From the NCBI RefSeq assembly GCF_029931775.1, contig NC_079320.1, forward strand, positions 44,626,021-44,690,020: a stretch of 64,000 nucleotides of DNA. Reading direction: 5' to 3'. The position numbers and the translations under genes are program-made. The stretch's first letter is position 1. Every line of letters begins with the position of its first letter. This DNA is from Euleptes europaea. Its lineage: Eukaryota; Chordata; Lepidosauria; Squamata; Sphaerodactylidae. The notes under the pieces are model-generated. The model had not been told where the DNA came from. It made no database searches and saw only the letters and a list, made by a program, of their open reading frames with translations. Below, one piece after another: positions 1-10,700 of the stretch.

Positions 1-161
1 ATATTTTATTAGGACCAACAAAAGTATTACTAAATAGGGGGGAAAGATGCCTCCTCACCTGCTGTATTTCTGCCCATCATTGCCCCACCCCCTGTATTTC
101 CTCCTCAAAAATTATCATAGCTTTTGTATGTAGCATGCTATTTGGTCCTGACAAGTCCTTG

Positions 162-394
162 TTGCCCGGATCTGGATGGTCCAAGCTAGCCTGATGATCT
201 TGTCAGATCTCAGAAGTTGAGCAGGGTCAGCAGTGGTTAGTATTTGGATGGGAAACCACCAAGGAAGTCCAGGGTTGCCATGCAGAGGCAGGCAATGGCA
301 AACTACCTCTGAATGTCTGTTTCCTTGAAAACCCCATGAGCGGTCGCCATAAATCAGCTGCAACTTATTAGCACTTTACACTCACTTTACACAC
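162..394 (+). repeat. 5S-rRNA-headed SINE with BovB-type tail, copy 1
   Basis: The head (about 185-285) follows the 3' half of 5S rRNA: GATCTCAGAAGTTGAGCAGGG and GGATGGGAAACCACC correspond to the 5S box A and box C promoter regions. The tail (about 290-394) has GGTCGCCATAAATCAGCTGC and ends in CACTTTACAC, the 3' end typical of SINEs mobilised by BovB LINEs. This copy is the most diverged of the four. Confidence 0.85.
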
Positions 395-1187
395 AGTCCT
401 GGCTATTCCACCCTTAGATCATTGTTCATGGACCAAGCCATAATGAAAAATAGAGCTAGTTCTGAACTGCAAACACATACAGTGATGTAGTAGGTTTTGT
501 AGCTATAATAGGTTTTGTAGCAGCCTCTGAGTGTGCAAGAAGTACACAAACTATTCTGTACCTAAAGTGTGTCTTCGGATTATTTTTGCATTTTCTTACA
601 CAGCTTGCTATTGTGTTTAATGCTTTGGCCGTCAATCGTTGGGGCTGCCTCTGGCCCACCTACATGAGATTAAGGCCAAATGGAAAGCAAATTGGCCCAA
701 ACAGGAAGGGACTAAATTTTGCAGTGCACAGGTGCCTGCCAGGGGTGTCTGTATAAAGCTGGCACCAAAGAATTATGGATTAATTCAGCCGCTGAAGGCA
801 AAATAGTCTGCTGGGATGGGGGTCAGCAAGTTCTTGTCCCCCTGTCAAGCAGACTGCCTAAAGGAAACAGGAGCACGGGGATAGGGGAACGTCAAGAGAC
901 CTGGAGGTAGCCATCATGGCAATGGGGTTGAGGGCTTCTGAAAGCACTGATGTGATACAACAGGTTCTGTCCTCAGATCCTGTAAAGGGGTAGAGCAAAA
1001 AGAACATGAACATTGGATGATGTGGTAAGCACACATTTCATGTTGAAGGGTGGGGCCTGGAACACTGGGTTGGGACTGTGTCTTTTGAAGCCAGCCAATG
1101 CCCTTATCAATGATAAAATTTTTTTGCAAAAATGGTGTTTACTGATTGCTGGTGCTGTCCTCTGCCCACTGGATGGACACCTGACTT

Positions 1188-1500
1188 TTTTTTTTGTTGG
1201 GATGGGATTTTGTTTTGCCTTCAAGTCACAGCTGACTTATGAGGACCCTGTAGAGTTTTCAAGGCAAGAGATATTTGAAGTTGATTTGCCATTGCCTGCC
1301 CCCACATCAGGACCCTGGTCTCCCATCTAACTACAATCCAGGATCAGGGCTGAGAGTGTGTGACTGGCTCAAGGTCACCCAGCAAGCTTTCATGTCATGC
1401 CCAGGGTCACCCAGCAAGCTTTCATGGCATGAGTGGGGATTTGAACCTGGGTTTCCCAGGTCCTAGTCCAACACTTTAACCACTACACCACGCTGACTCT
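1188..1500 (-). repeat. tRNA-headed SINE with BovB-type tail and internal duplication
   Basis: Read on the minus strand it starts GAGAGTCAGCGTGGTGTAGT, has a B-box-like GGTTCAAATCC, and ends in CATAAGTCAGCTGTGACTT before an A-rich tail (the T run at 1188-1195). A segment of about 35 bp containing GGTCACCCAGCAAGCTTTCA is present twice in tandem (about 1374-1427). Confidence 0.8.
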
Positions 1501-3445
1501 CCTGGATGGTACACAGAGAACTTATAGGTTTTTCTTTATGCAAGCTACATTGAAGCAAAACTTGAAATAGGAAATCAAAATGTTATTGAGTAAATACATT
1601 CAGATTTCCTTCAATATTTGACAGCTGGCATCCTCCTTGAAACTCTTCTGCCATAGTGTTGCAAGATTAGCAAAAAGAGTTAGTGATGTCTGAGGAATGC
1701 AAAATCTGTGACACAGATGGCACCTTTTAATTAAGTGGGTTAAAGTCTTCTCAACAATCATGGCTTATTGCAGGCCTTTTTAAAGATTGGTGTATTTCCC
1801 TCTGGTACTTTCTGTAAAGAACTCCCAAAATGTTTCAGAAAATCTGAGCTAGACGCTATCTTGTCCTCATTCATTTTTCTCATCATTCCTTTTCTTCCTG
1901 TCAATTGGTAGCTCCTTTCCAGTATGAGATATTTCAACATATGATTAGTGGATGATTCCCATACCTTTCTTTAAATTTTATGTCATGCTACACTGAGATC
2001 TTTTAAATTAGTTGTGCTAAATCACATAATACTGTTGTTATAGCAACTTTTCACACACCTATTTTTTCTTAGCTTGTTGCCCACAGACAATTGTGTTAAT
2101 CACTTGTGGCTGCTGATAGCCTGCGAGAAAAGACAACCAAATGATTTCTGTTTACAAAGCTTCCTAACTAGTCACTACAGGTCAACAGGCAAATGGACTA
2201 TTTATTTCATCTACAAAATAACTGATGGCAACCACACATCTGTACTTAAATTGTTTGTACCCTTCAGGATGAGAGAAAGGTCTTGCTAATAGAAGTGAGT
2301 TCTAGTCTTATGTATAATTTTCTGCTGTAATTATATCCAGTCATGCTGTCCATCCTTCAGTGTTCTCTATTATGTGGGGAATCTGCGTCTGATAATTTGA
2401 CTGCTACTACAAATTGAAACCACATATAATTACTCGATTATATAAGAGAGTTTTACCTATATTATACAATGGCTAAAATCTTGGAATCTAGTTTCATTAC
2501 ATGGGCGAATTCTCAGGTGAAAAAGTCACTCACTGTGATGAAATGTTGGTCTTGATGTGTTGATCAGGTCAGATCCTTTTTACACAATATTAAATTGTGT
2601 ATATGGGGGAGCATGGGCTTGAGATGCCATGACTAGTCCTTTGTGTCATGTGATGAGAGCCAGTTAGGTGATTAATTGCAACAGAATGGAGATTGTAGAT
2701 GAACTGCTGATATTTGGCTGCCCGGTATCAGATCTTTCCTGACTTTCACATAGCAATTGGCAAAAGCTGTGAAGTGCTGGGGCCTGGCTGATAGAATGCC
2801 TGATTTGAATATCACTCCAGTACCTTAAATTTTTCCAAACTGGTGATAGAGCTGGCTTTGGCAATGCCACTCCCTTCTCCTCTTGTTCATGTACAGTCTT
2901 GATTGTTGGGGATAATTATATATTGGTCTCTTGGTTGTGACAGAAAACTGTTGTGTGGAAGCAATCCAAGCATAGTTTAGGTGAGAGGTTGTTGCAGGCA
3001 TGATAAATTCCAGAAAGGGCCTTCTTTCTATAGTTTATGCCCGTTTCATATGGCAGCTTTCAATATCTCCTTGGGTTGCTTTGATGCTAATATGGTTGTT
3101 TCCCCCCACTCCAGCACTGTATTTGCAACTTTAACAAAGCAAAACCATAAATAGCTTACACCTTGCAATTGCTTCTTTCATCCTCCTAGGGGCTGCTGTT
3201 TCCTTACAAGATCTGTGTGTGCCTCCTGATTTAGTCTTGAATGTATTTGTCTGGGAACGATATTTCACTGATTTCCCCCCCCCACACACACACAAATTGT
3301 ATCATTCACTTTAAAGTAGATGTTGTGGGTCATACTTGTTAATCCCTCATTTTTACTTCTCAAAAAAATGCATTTTTGTTGGGCTGCCATTAGCAATTGA
3401 ATCAGCAACATTTTAATTTTGGATTGCTCAGCAGAAATCCACTAT

Positions 3446-3795
3446 GACTGCATTCAGATTTCAAACTTAACCATAGTTAAGTAAAAATGTGCACTAAATT
3501 AGCTTGTTGCTGGGATTGTGTGTTATTGCTGCTCCCCCCTTCTCCCCCCAAGAAATCTGTTAGAAATAACTCCAGCTGTCCATGATTCATAAATTCAGGT
3601 GTGCAGGTAAATTAGAATTAGCACGAAAACCAACTCTGGCTAACATTCATGTTTACATTGGTACATCACAAGTAGCTGGACATACCTTATCACATTCTGT
3701 ATGAATAGGAAAGAGGAAGGTGTGCATGTGACCCTGAAAACAAGTTGGTTTCATGAATATTTTAACCTCAGTTAAATTTGCAATCTGAATGCAGC
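3446..3795. mobile_element. inverted-repeat (MITE-like) element
   Basis: Left end TGCATTCAGATTTCAAACTT and right end AAATTTGCAATCTGAATGCA are imperfect inverted repeats of about 30 bp around 350 bp without coding capacity. Confidence 0.65.
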
Positions 3796-4356
3796 CCATG
3801 CATTAGTTCTGATTAATTCGTTTGAAAGTCTGTCCCATTGCTCTACCAAATGGTTGTCTAGGCACAGTTGAACAAAACCATTGTTCTGTGCTGTGAAGAT
3901 AACCTTTATATTGCTGTGTTTTGCCATTCTGGAGTCATGTGTAGATAAAACCATTCTGTTTATACTTTTTCAGACTGTTATTAATTGGCCTGCTGTTCAG
4001 TTTCTACAATACTTTATTGCTAGTGTTTTATTTATGCATAGGAGAAACGGCCACTATCAGACTGAAACATTCAAAATTCATGAGTTGCATTCCAAATGAA
4101 ATCTGTTTTCACAGCTAATATGCTTTTTCCACTTTACTTTTGTTTGTTATTGTTGTTCTGGGTCAAAAAAGGGGTATGTCACTACAGATTTTATGCAATA
4201 TAAGGAGAGTTACATACCTAGGTGGTGATTTTGGTTTTGAATGAGCCTGAAAGTTCAGTAATGCTGCTGGTTTTTCTTGGAGGTTCTGAGCTCATGCTTA
4301 CAGTGCCTAGTCTCTCTATTACATTTTTTAATCCTATTCCTTTCTCCAAGAAGTTC

Positions 4357-4760
4357 AGGTGGTGTATTTAGCTCTCTCTTTCTCCATTTTATCATCTCAA
4401 CAGCCCTATGAGGTAGTGTAAATGGCTGGCCGCCCTGACCTGGATGGCCCAGGCTAGCCTGTTCTCGTCAGATCTCAGAAGCTAAGCAGGGTCAGCCCTG
4501 GTTAGTATTTGGATGGGAGACCACCAAGGAATACCAGGGTTGCTGTGCAGAGGAAGGCACTGGCAAACCACCTCTGTGAGTCTCTTGCCATGAAAACCCC
4601 CCAAAGGGGTCGCCATAAGTCAGCTGCGACTTGAAGGCACTTTACACACACACAAATGGCTGGCCTATGGTCACCCAGTGAACTCCATGTGGTGTTTGAA
4701 TCTGCCTTTCCAAAGTTCCACTGAGATGTTCTACTCTACTCAGGCATTCTTTCCTACCTC
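4357..4760 (-). repeat. MIR-like tRNA-derived SINE, split by a 5S-type SINE
   Basis: Left part 4357-4431 (TCTCAACAGCCCTATGAGGT) and right part 4654-4760 (GGTCACCCAGTGAACTCC) form one minus-strand element once the younger insertion is set aside. Confidence 0.65.
4432..4653 (+). repeat. 5S-rRNA-headed SINE with BovB-type tail, copy 2, inserted in another SINE
   Basis: The best-preserved copy: TCAGATCTCAGAAGCTAAGC, TTAGTATTTGGATGGGAGAC, then GGGGTCGCCATAAGTCAGCT and a CACACACA tail. It is flanked by a 12-bp target duplication AAATGGCTGGCC (4420-4431 and 4654-4665) and splits an older minus-strand MIR-like SINE. Confidence 0.92.
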
Positions 4761-4984
4761 CCCCCTGGTGCCTTGACCAATCCTTGGCTGACTACTTCCA
4801 CTTCATCTCCACCTTACCACTTAATATCTTTTGTGTGTGTATAGCTCTTCTATAGAGGAGGCTGAGGTTGGTTCCCAGATCCCAGTTTGTTCCTAGTTCC
4901 CAGTCCCTTATTCGCATTTCCTAGTTCCCGAATCCAGCCACAAATATTGAGGACAATTTAAAAGCTCTGCTTTGATTTTAATAA

Positions 4985-5300
4985 GGAACTGGAACAGCTG
5001 CATGCCCTAGGCACCCCAAAATAAGGGTTTGATCACCATTCACCATACACCTCCACATTCGGGGGACTCTGCCCTCCAAAGGAACATAGGCTGGTCCCTG
5101 GTCCAAAGTCCAGTTCTTGGGCCAGCTGCTCCAAAGTGGGGTGCCCCAAGGACAAATGCAGATACAGGCATGGGAACCCCGCTGCACTGCACCCCAAAAC
5201 AATCTTTGGTCCACCCCACATCCCCACATTATAGAGAGTGTCCCATGCAAGGAGACATACAGTGGTGCCTGGTCCAAACACTGGTTCCGTTGTGTTTTAA
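4985..5300. repeat. two diverged tandem units of about 200 bp
   Basis: CACCCCAAAATAAGGGTTTG ... CCTGGTCCAAAGTCC (5015-5113) is echoed by CACCCCAAAACAATCTTTGG ... CCTGGTCCAAACACTGG (5191-5285). Overlapping open frames on both strands come from this composition. Confidence 0.5.
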
Positions 5301-6218
5301 GCGTGTGTGTGTTTTTTGAGAGGTGGTCCTGTTGGAGATCTCCAGACGTGCACATTTAAGTTGCTATTAATTTTTTATTATGCAGAACCTTTTTCCTGGG
5401 GGACAGGATGTGTGCAGCAAAGGTCTTTTAGTTCTTTAGAATGACAGGTGTGCATGTTAAACTTGTACACTCTGTCTTAATTGCTGTACTTGTCAAGCAG
5501 CCCATTAATTAACACAGACTACTTCCAAGATGGCTCACCAAGATTTACGTGTGGAGCGGGATTCTTAACGTGAAGCATCAGATAGCAGAATACATTTCTC
5601 GCCCAGTTTTACTAACTCCTCTTAATCAGATGGCGCTGTTAGCATCCATGTTGCAAAGAGTAACAGAAAATACGAATGCATAAATAAAAACACAACCATG
5701 GTAATAGAAATGTCTGGTAAACATCCCATAGTTTTAACTCTCTTCTTTCCTCTTAATAATTCCAGAAGAGTAGCTGTGAAGGAGTCTTGTGGCTGATATA
5801 TAGTGGCATGAGGGTGATGTATGTTTTCACTGACAGACTGATCAAGGCACACCCAACCATTATAGGCTGGCACTTAATTTGCATGAAACCATACTGTGTC
5901 TTGAAGTGATTGTGTATGAAACATCATTGTGTATAATCCTTTTTTAACTGATGAAGAACATCTTGTAACTGACCTGCTTTCACCAGTCTTCTGATAAAGT
6001 AATAAAATGTGCAACTTTTATGGCCACATAAAATTCTACATCCTTGTGCTTTGCCGAACTGAACCTCTTGTTGCATGTCTCCAAGATGTCTGTTTTATAT
6101 TTGTTATTTAGTGGTGGGGTGTGTGGTGCTTTGATATATTAAACTACATATAGAGTGCAATCCAAAACCAAGTTATGCCCGTCTAAGCCAAATTACACCA
6201 TGAAGTCAAGTGTGCATA

Positions 6219-6515
6219 AAGGTAAAGGTAGTCTCCTGTGCAAGCACCAGGTCATTCTTGACCCATGGGGTGACGTCACATCCCGAGGTTTACTAGGCAA
6301 TCTATGTTTACAGGGTGGTTTGCCATTGCCTTCCCCAGTTGTCTACGCTTTACCCCCAGCAAGCTGGGTACTCATTTTACTGACCTCAGAAGGATGGAAG
6401 GCTGAGTCAACCTTGAACCAGCTACCTGAAACCGACTTCCATCGGGATCGAACTCAGGTCATGAGCAGAGCTTTTGACTGCAGTACAGCAGCTTACCACT
6501 CTGCACCACGGGCTC
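6219..6515 (-). repeat. Sauria SINE, full-length, diverged
   Basis: Minus-strand copy. The 3' end AAAGGTAAAGG (complement of the CCTTTACCTTT tail) lies at 6219, the tRNA head complement ACTCTGCACCACGGGCTC near 6515. The diagnostic core CCCCCAGCAAGCTGGGTACT is present. More diverged than the other copies. Confidence 0.9.
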
Positions 6516-7505
6516 ATCAGAAGGATATACCGTAGTTCTGCACCGTCAGTGACATAAGGCTTTTAAATAAATATACAAAAATTGAAACGTTGAACTGAAA
6601 AATTCATTGAGGTGCATCCCAACATCCTGCTCAGCTACAGATGTGTGTTTTTCTCTGGCATGAGAAGCCTTTTCCAAACATGAGAGCTTCCTTTGGAAGA
6701 GCCTCTTGCGGTGGAGGAAGGCACGACTGCTATAGGAGTGGCATGGTAGGATGCAACCCAGTATTCTGTGTGTGCTATAAGATTTATCTGAACCAAATGA
6801 TACATGCATTACTTAGGTAAATATAAGCCTTTCCCCTCTGTTTTATAATGACCTTTTTATCATTGGTACAAAGCTTGATGTTTTCATTCTGTTTTCTTTA
6901 AAATATTGTTATTATACACAGTTTGTTCTTGTTAACAGAAATGTCAAGTGTTTGGATGAATAGCTGTTTAAGTCAGAATGACTTTTTATAAAACCTTTAA
7001 CTTCACAGGGTGTCATTGTTAGTATTGCATAGTCATCAAAAGAAAACACAAGGAAGGCCATGGAAAAAACTGAATGTATTTTTCTTTACACCAAATTTAG
7101 CTTTTATTTGTAGTTATGTTCCTATCAGTAAGTCCCCAAATATCAAATATGGCCAGAAAGTGGTGGGCCGTCACCTCCTCAGCCCACGATCTTCACTCAC
7201 CTAGCTACATTTTATATCCTGTAATTATTCCTCCAGAAAAAATAACAATGTGTCCTATAACGTCATCGTAGCTATAGTGATGCTCAAAAGAGGGCCTGAA
7301 ATCAAACACTGAGCACTGTGACAGAGATGTCGATTAGTTTAATAAAGGAACTATAATAGGCCAAGCAATTGATACTAACAGTGAAAGACTGGACCCTGTT
7401 TTTATAAAGTCATAGTTTCCCCATTAAATTATTAAGGAGATACTATTTTGTATTCCTACAAAATCTCATTTGTTGATTTGTCTGTTTTCTTTATTAACCT
7501 TGCAG

Positions 7506-7610
7506 ATCAAAGATGCCTGTCCAGATGTGACACCTGTAACGCAGTGTCTTGCTACACAGACAACAAAGGAAATTGACTATGGCCTAGAACAATTGACCTT
7601 TGGAGAGTTT
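7506..7610 (+). other. FHIP1A: 5' UTR part of FHIP1A first coding exon
   Basis: The exon opens after an acceptor ending TTGCAG (AG at 7504-7505) that follows a T-rich tract, so at least one upstream non-coding exon must exist. The 105 nt before the start codon hold a short upstream ORF (7513-7530). The reading frame upstream of the ATG happens to be open, but it runs into the intron and the human protein starts at the equivalent MMS, so I do not extend the CDS. Confidence 0.75.
7513..7530 (+). promoter_or_regulatory. possible 5-codon upstream ORF (MPVQM)
   Basis: ATG at 7513 reads five codons and stops with TGA at 7528-7530, 80 nt before the main start. It would be in the mRNA if the exon begins at 7506. 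Whether it is translated or conserved cannot be told from this sequence. Confidence 0.4.
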
Positions 7611-7715
7611 ATGATGTCCACAGTTGCGAGTGGCAGAAAAAACCATCAGGCCGTGAGCCTGGAAGGAGTTGATCCAGAAACCTGCATGATAGTCTTTAAA
7701 ACCCACTGGTCACAG
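7611..7715 (+). CDS. FHIP1A: FHIP1A coding exon 1, residues 1-35
   Basis: Encodes MMSTVASGRKNHQAVSLEG followed by DPETCMIVFKTHWSQ. The human protein starts MMSSVSTESK and continues with a near-identical AVSLQGVDPETCMIVFK stretch, which fixes the start. There are two adjacent ATGs (7611 and 7614). The first has T at -3; the second has A at -3 and is the better initiation context. The donor is CAG|GTAATG and the exon ends in phase 0. Confidence 0.95.
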
Positions 7716-10700
7716 GTAATGAAGCACAGGAAAGCATATCTTATTGTATTGATTCTTAATGTTGGTTGAAAGGGGTTCACTTTAGTAAAAGACTAGGTTG
7801 TGGTTTGACTGACCAAAATACAATCTACTTCTGTGTTGCAGTACATTGTTGATGCTGAAGCACATTCTTTGAGGTTTTGTGTTTTGGAAAACTGTAAAAT
7901 CTTGCTGCTCCATTATTTGGTACAGCACATTGTGTTTGCTGCAAGAGGACATAACAGTGTTTGATGAATGAATGAGGGAGATAACTGGGAGATCTAGGTA
8001 GTACTGCAAATTAAACAAAATGCGAAATAAAACTCATATTGTGACCTATTATAGGGTTTAAAGGGACCATTTGAATTTATTTATATAAAATATTTCTGTC
8101 CTGCATTCTCAGTTTAAAAATTCTGTGTAGTTAGCAACAAAATACAAAACAGTAAAATGAAATGAAACAATCAGCATTTTAAAAATAAGAAACAAAATCA
8201 GAGATTTTCGTTAAATCAGAGATTTTAAAAAACCAACAATTTGGCAATGTCCAGAAAAATGAGATCACTTTCTTGGTAGGTAAAGTTCTACAAATGTGAC
8301 ACCTGGTGAATTGCTGTGGGGAGGGAGTTCTTATTGTGGGGTGCCTCTGTAGAAACCATCACATTTTCAGAGGCCTGACACCTCATCTCTGAAGCGAGGG
8401 GGACATGGATCAGTGTCTCTGAGAAAGGTGTGAACTGACAGATTTGTGAACACCACTGAGATATCCAAGAGAATCAGCAAGGTCACACTGCCACTGTCTG
8501 CTGGTGAAGGTCACCAGACAGAGTGACCTCAGATAGTTTCAGTTACAAAACCAGGACAGAAGCTAGATTCGTTATGTTTTTACCTGCAATCCAGTGGGCA
8601 GACTACTTAAATCATATCAACTGATGGGATTTAAGCAGCCTACAGGACTGCAGTATTACAGACTAATATATAAAGGGAAGTCTGTTTAGTTGGCTTTGTT
8701 GATTGTGTTCACTGAGGTCGGTAGAGTTTCAGGTGGTCTTCTTTCCCCTGCTTGTCACCCGAGATCCCTGTACTAAAGAATTTGCACTGAGATATGATTC
8801 AATCAAAGCTTGCATCTTATCACTGAATTATTTCTCCTCCTTCTCCGGAGTAAAAAAGGTAAAGGTCCCCTGTGCAAGCACCCGGTCATTCCTGACCCAT
8901 GAGGTGACATCACGTCCCGACGTTTCCTAGGCAGACTTTGTTTACGGGGTGGTTTGCCAGTGCCTTCCCCAGACATCTTCCCTTTACCCCCAGCAAGCTG
9001 GGTACTAATTTTACCAACCTCGGAAGGATGGAAGGCTGAGTCAACCTTGAGCCAGCTACCTGAAACCAACTTCCATCGGGATCGAACTCAGGTGGTGAGC
9101 AGAGCTTGGACTGCAGTACTTCAGCTTTACCACTCTGCGCCATGGGGCTCTACTCTCTGGAGTAGATTGTAGAAAAATGGTCATTTAAAAAAAATTGGTC
9201 TATGAGATTATTATTATTATTGTAAGCCACCTTGAACCTCAAGGAAAAGCAAGGTAGAAAGGTTAAAATAAATCAATAAATTTTGTATGAAGGTGATGTA
9301 GCGAATTAATCGTATAAATTACTATTGTTTAATCCACAGTTGACGGACTGATATTTTATCGATATTTTATTGGGATTATTTATTTATTTTTCTCTTCTAG
9401 TTATGTATGTCAGTGTTTTGCTTCTATGCCAATAAAGGTTTGATGATGATGATGATGATATTGTTTAATCCTTGGTGGCTGTACTTTATGTGTAGAGAAT
9501 CGTCATTTAAGGATTATTTGGTTGTGTTATGTCTTTTTCTTGTCTTTTGTAAACTATTCTTATTTAACAGAATGTTTTTTAAAAGTAAATAAATAAATAA
9601 ATCTACCTTTCTTCTTCAGCTTATAAGGATTGTCTCCATTGGTGGTATTTGCAAATTCTTAGTTTGAGGCAATTGCAATAAGGTTCATGTGTATTAGCAT
9701 GGATGCAAATCTTTATATAGACTAGTATATACTAGCAAGTTCTTTCTTTCAGGGGAAATTATGCACATTTGTAATCTTGTAGATACGTAATTCATATAGA
9801 AATTCCTTTTCTCCATTTGTAACTTGTTGGATATTTAATTATCTATCCCTGCTTTCTATGCTGAGGTATATTTCAAATGTACTTCAGTGAAAATGATTGT
9901 ACCAATGCAATACTGAACTGAACCTGTCAACCCTGAAGACCTGACATTAATGTAAAATAGTATTAAAGCAGGAGTATTTTGAAAAGTGTTCTGATTTGAA
10001 AAGTTATTTCACTTTTCCATAGGTTGTGAAAATCTTAGAGAAGCATGACCCTTTGAAAAACATTCAAGCAAAATATGGAGTCATTCCTCAAGATGAAGCC
10101 AGCACTGTGCAGAATTATGTGGAGCATATGCTTTTTTTGTTAATTGAAGAACAAGCAAAAGATGCTGCAATGGGACCTATCTTGGAGTTTGTGGTCACAG
10201 AGAATATTATGGAAAAACTCTTCCTGTGGAGTCTCAGGAGGGAATTCACAGATGAGATGAAAATTGAGCAACTGAAGATGTACGAGATGCTTGTCACTCA
10301 GTCCCACCAGCCCTTGCTGCATCACAAACCCATCCTGAAACCTTTGATGATGTTGCTGAGCTCTTGTTCAGGAACCACAATATCAGCTGTGGAAGCAGAG
10401 CTGGTGGTACTACTGAACCAGCTGTGCTCAATTCTAGCCAAAGACCCATCCATTCTTGAACTATTTTTCCATACTAGTGAGGACCAAGGGGCTGCAAACT
10501 TCCTAATTTTTTCCCTGTTGATTCCGTTCATCCACCGTGAAGGGACCATAGGCCAACAGGCTCGTGATGCACTACTTTTTATAATGTCACTTTCTGCAGA
10601 AAACAACGTAGTTGCTAATCACATAGTAGAAAACACTTACTTTTGTCCGGTGAGTTTCTTCTGTTGTCTTCTTCTTATTTTGACATGATCTTTCCCCCAG

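Larger units (their letters stand above)
1..7505. other. region upstream of the first coding exon
   Basis: Contains SINEs at 162-394, 1188-1500 and 4357-4760 (interrupted), an inverted-repeat element at 3446-3795, a two-unit repeat at 4985-5300 and a Sauria SINE at 6219-6515. Elsewhere (395-1187, 1501-3445, 3796-4356, 5365-6218, 6516-7505) I see AT-rich sequence without recognisable genes. It is probably 5' intronic sequence of FHIP1A, since the first coding exon starts with an acceptor, but no non-coding exon can be identified. Confidence 0.6.
7716..10022 (+). other. FHIP1A intron 1
   Basis: 2.3 kb, GT-AG. It holds an old LINE 3'-end fragment (8045-8560, minus), a Sauria SINE (8854-9150, minus), a LINE-type tail (9185-9295) and an ATG trinucleotide run (9441-9459). 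9300-9440 and 9600-10022 show nothing but AT-rich sequence. Confidence 0.85.

Noticed and set aside
7470-7610. N-terminal extension of FHIP1A from an in-frame ATG at 7470
   Set aside because: The extra codons run through the intron acceptor at 7505, and the human protein begins at the equivalent of 7611.
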